The translations under genes were made by a program, and so were the position numbers. From positions 1 through 22,562 of the forward strand of contig DDWW01000058.1 in assembly GCA_002347085.1 (NCBI GenBank): a DNA stretch of 22,562 bases. The letters run 5' to 3'. Below are positions 21,501-22,562 of this stretch, in pieces; the stretch's first letter is position 1, and each line of letters begins with the position of its first letter. A model generated the notes under the pieces. The model was not told the origin of the DNA, did no database searches, and was given only the letters and a program-made list of their open reading frames with translations. Source of the stretch: Desulfobulbaceae bacterium UBA2276 (lineage in GTDB: Bacteria > Desulfobacterota > Desulfobulbia > Desulfobulbales > Desulfocapsaceae).

Positions 21501-21950
21501 TTATGGGGCAGTTTTTTCTATAGATATGATCGTAATGTCGTAGATAAGGTTATGTCCGGCCAGGGGATGATTGTAGTCAACGACGATGGTGTCGCTCTTG
21601 GTCTCAACCACGGTGGCGGGAACTTGATGCTCCTGTCCGTCTTTCTCGACCTTGAGGGAGAGAAGCATGCCGACCTGGGGATTTATCTGGTCGCCAAGGG
21701 TATTTCTGTTGATGGTTTGCAAGAGGTCTTTATGGCGCGGGCCATATCCCTCGTCGGGTTCAAGTTTAACTAATTTTCTTTCACCGACCGACATCCCGAT
21801 AATCGCCTGTTCCAAGGTAGGCGGGACATCAAGGTTGCCGAGAGTAATGATTAAGGGAGCAGATTCGGTAGCGGTCTGGAAAATGGTTCCATTCTCCAGT
21901 TTGCCGACATAACTGATGGTGACTTGATCATTTTTTTGTGCTTGTTTCAT
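21501..21950 (-). CDS. FKBP-type peptidyl-prolyl isomerase, SlpA/SlyD class
   Basis: This is a cytosolic prolyl isomerase and chaperone of 149 residues. It begins VTISYVGKLENGTIFQTA, has GMSVGERKLVKLEPDEGYG, an IF (insert-in-flap) chaperone domain in the middle, and ends the fold with VVDYNHPLAGHNLIYDITI, the SlyD/SlpA hallmark. The histidine/cysteine-rich metal-binding tail of SlyD is absent, and the length equals that of E. coli SlpA (FkpB). ATG 21950 is used; ATG 21959 would add MPH. The frame stays open far upstream, but those residues have no homology and overlap the predicted promoter. It is monocistronic. Confidence 0.9.
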   Translation of the reverse strand: MKQAQKNDQVTISYVGKLENGTIFQTATESAPLIITLGNLDVPPTLEQAIIGMSVGERKLVKLEPDEGYGPRHKDLLQTINRNTLGDQINPQVGMLLSLKVEKDGQEHQVPATVVETKSDTIVVDYNHPLAGHNLIYDITIISIEKTAP

Positions 21951-22020
21951 GTGAGGCATGTTCCAGTGAAAGAAAAAGGACGTTGAATAGGGAGCGTCAG
22001 TCGATTGACATTTACTGATC

Positions 22021-22049
22021 ATGTTATCCCATTGTTTCTTGTTTGGCAA
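22021..22049 (-). promoter_or_regulatory. Promoter for the SlpA/SlyD-type isomerase gene
   Basis: Reverse-strand TTGCCA (22049-22044), 17 bp, TAACAT (22026-22021), about 70 bp upstream of the start codon. Confidence 0.5.
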
Positions 22050-22173
22050 TACTGGAAAGTGAACCGGGAAAGTGAGATGCAGGGAAATGAAAGATATTTG
22101 TTGACAGTTTTTTGCATGTGCGGGTGTGGAAGGGAGCAAAACGGGACTTTTTTCGTAAAAAAACAGGTGCGGC

Positions 22174-22202
22174 TTGACAAAGAATGGTGATCGGCATAGA
22201 TT
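22174..22202 (+). promoter_or_regulatory. Promoter for hisI
   Basis: TTGACA (22174-22179), 17 bp, TAGATT (22197-22202). It predicts a start near 22209 and a leader of about 190 nt. Confidence 0.55.
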
Positions 22203-22397
22203 GTCATCCTCTCTGTCTTTTGAATCAATAGAGATCGAGGGTTGCGTGTGGTCACCCTGTTGTTTTGTGTCCTTTCGACGTCCTCTAGCATTCATTTTCT
22301 GGGAAGTGAGAGGATGAATGAGGAAAGGTAGAGATGATCCATGGTGGTCCCCTGAAGTTCAAGACTTTGGTGATAAAAGGTTAATGATAAAGTGAAG

Positions 22398-22562
22398 ATG
22401 TTCCCGTTACGTTTTGATAAATCTGAAAGTGGCCTGCTCCCTGCAATTGCTCAGGATTATAAAAGTGGCGAGATCCTGATGCTGGCCTATATCAACCATG
22501 AGTCATGGGAGAAGACGTTGGCGACGGGGAAGGCCCATTACTGGAGTCGTTCCCGCAATACA
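22398..22562 (+). CDS. hisI: Phosphoribosyl-AMP cyclohydrolase, 3'-truncated by the window
   Basis: HisI opens the adenine ring of phosphoribosyl-AMP, the third step of histidine synthesis, in the cytosol. The 55 visible residues, starting MFPLRFDKSESGLLPAIAQD and continuing YKSGEILMLAYIN, TLATGKAHYWSRSRN, match the N-terminal part of the family closely. The zinc-binding cysteines would lie beyond the window, and whether a HisE domain is fused cannot be seen. ATG 22398 is taken; GTG 22392, two codons upstream, sits better relative to AAAAGG (22375-22380) and may be the true start. Confidence 0.9.
   Translation, partial: MFPLRFDKSESGLLPAIAQDYKSGEILMLAYINHESWEKTLATGKAHYWSRSRNT

Larger units (their letters stand above)
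21951..22397. other. Divergent promoter region between the isomerase and hisI
   Basis: About 450 bp without a gene. It holds a reverse promoter (22021-22049), a forward promoter (22174-22202) and a hisI leader with two mutually exclusive pairings: TCATCCTCTC (22204-22213) with 22308-22317, or CATTCAT (22289-22295) with ATGAATG (22314-22320). The open frames here lack homology and Shine-Dalgarno sites. Confidence 0.5.

Noticed and set aside
22005..22190. Forward 61-codon open frame upstream of hisI
   Set aside because: It has no Shine-Dalgarno and no recognisable family. It spans the predicted divergent promoters and stops just before the hisI -10 element.
21951..22295. N-terminal extension of the prolyl isomerase by 115 residues
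   Set aside because: The extra residues do not look like a domain or signal, they cross a good reverse promoter at 22021-22049, and FKBP homology begins right after ATG 21950.

Overview
The window reads as chromosomal DNA from a Gram-negative anaerobe of the Desulfobacterota (former Deltaproteobacteria), most likely a Desulfobulbales-type sulfur or metal-respiring bacterium. This is an inference from three things: the housekeeping order rplY-pth-carD-rluD-coaE-rho-rpmE-prfA-prmC-murA with a CarD-type regulator, a periplasm-facing hexaheme cytochrome / ferredoxin / NrfD module, and a CheA-REC chemosensory cluster. No rRNA or tRNA gene, CRISPR array, integrase or transposase was seen.

Positions 1-9395 are almost all forward-strand housekeeping genes: ribosomal protein L25 (5' truncated), peptidyl-tRNA hydrolase, CarD, an RluD-type pseudouridine synthase overlapping dephospho-CoA kinase, transcription terminator Rho after a long leader, L31, release factor 1 with its methylase PrmC, and MurA. 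A 20-bp-stem bidirectional terminator (9421-9464) closes this block against a reverse-strand operon.

Positions 9540-12455 (reverse) encode a Tat-exported four-cluster ferredoxin, a hexaheme c-type cytochrome made of two triheme units, and an NrfD/PsrC-like integral membrane quinone-interacting protein. Together they look like a quinone:periplasmic-cytochrome electron conduit without its own catalytic subunit. The 660-bp divergent region beyond it holds tandem 12-bp repeats and two strong hairpins.

Positions 13116-14987 (forward) encode an unusual exported protein with a CxxC-headed pentapeptide-repeat block at each end and a spacer built from tandem 74-residue repeats. Facing it on the reverse strand (21252-15086) is a compact chemosensory operon: CheA with duplicated CheW domains and a C-terminal receiver, then CheW, CheB, CheR and a receiver protein with a helical tail. 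No MCP, CheY, CheD or CheZ is present. An SlpA/SlyD-type prolyl isomerase (reverse) and the start of hisI (forward) finish the window.

The least expected non-coding signal is a related AT-rich inverted-repeat element. It is clear at 1245-1310 and 18232-18301, partial at 3749-3771 and 8020-8043, and doubtful near 10761-10815. All copies lie between genes. A second regulatory oddity is three TAGTCAT heptamers at an exact 11-bp period directly before the rho ribosome-binding site.
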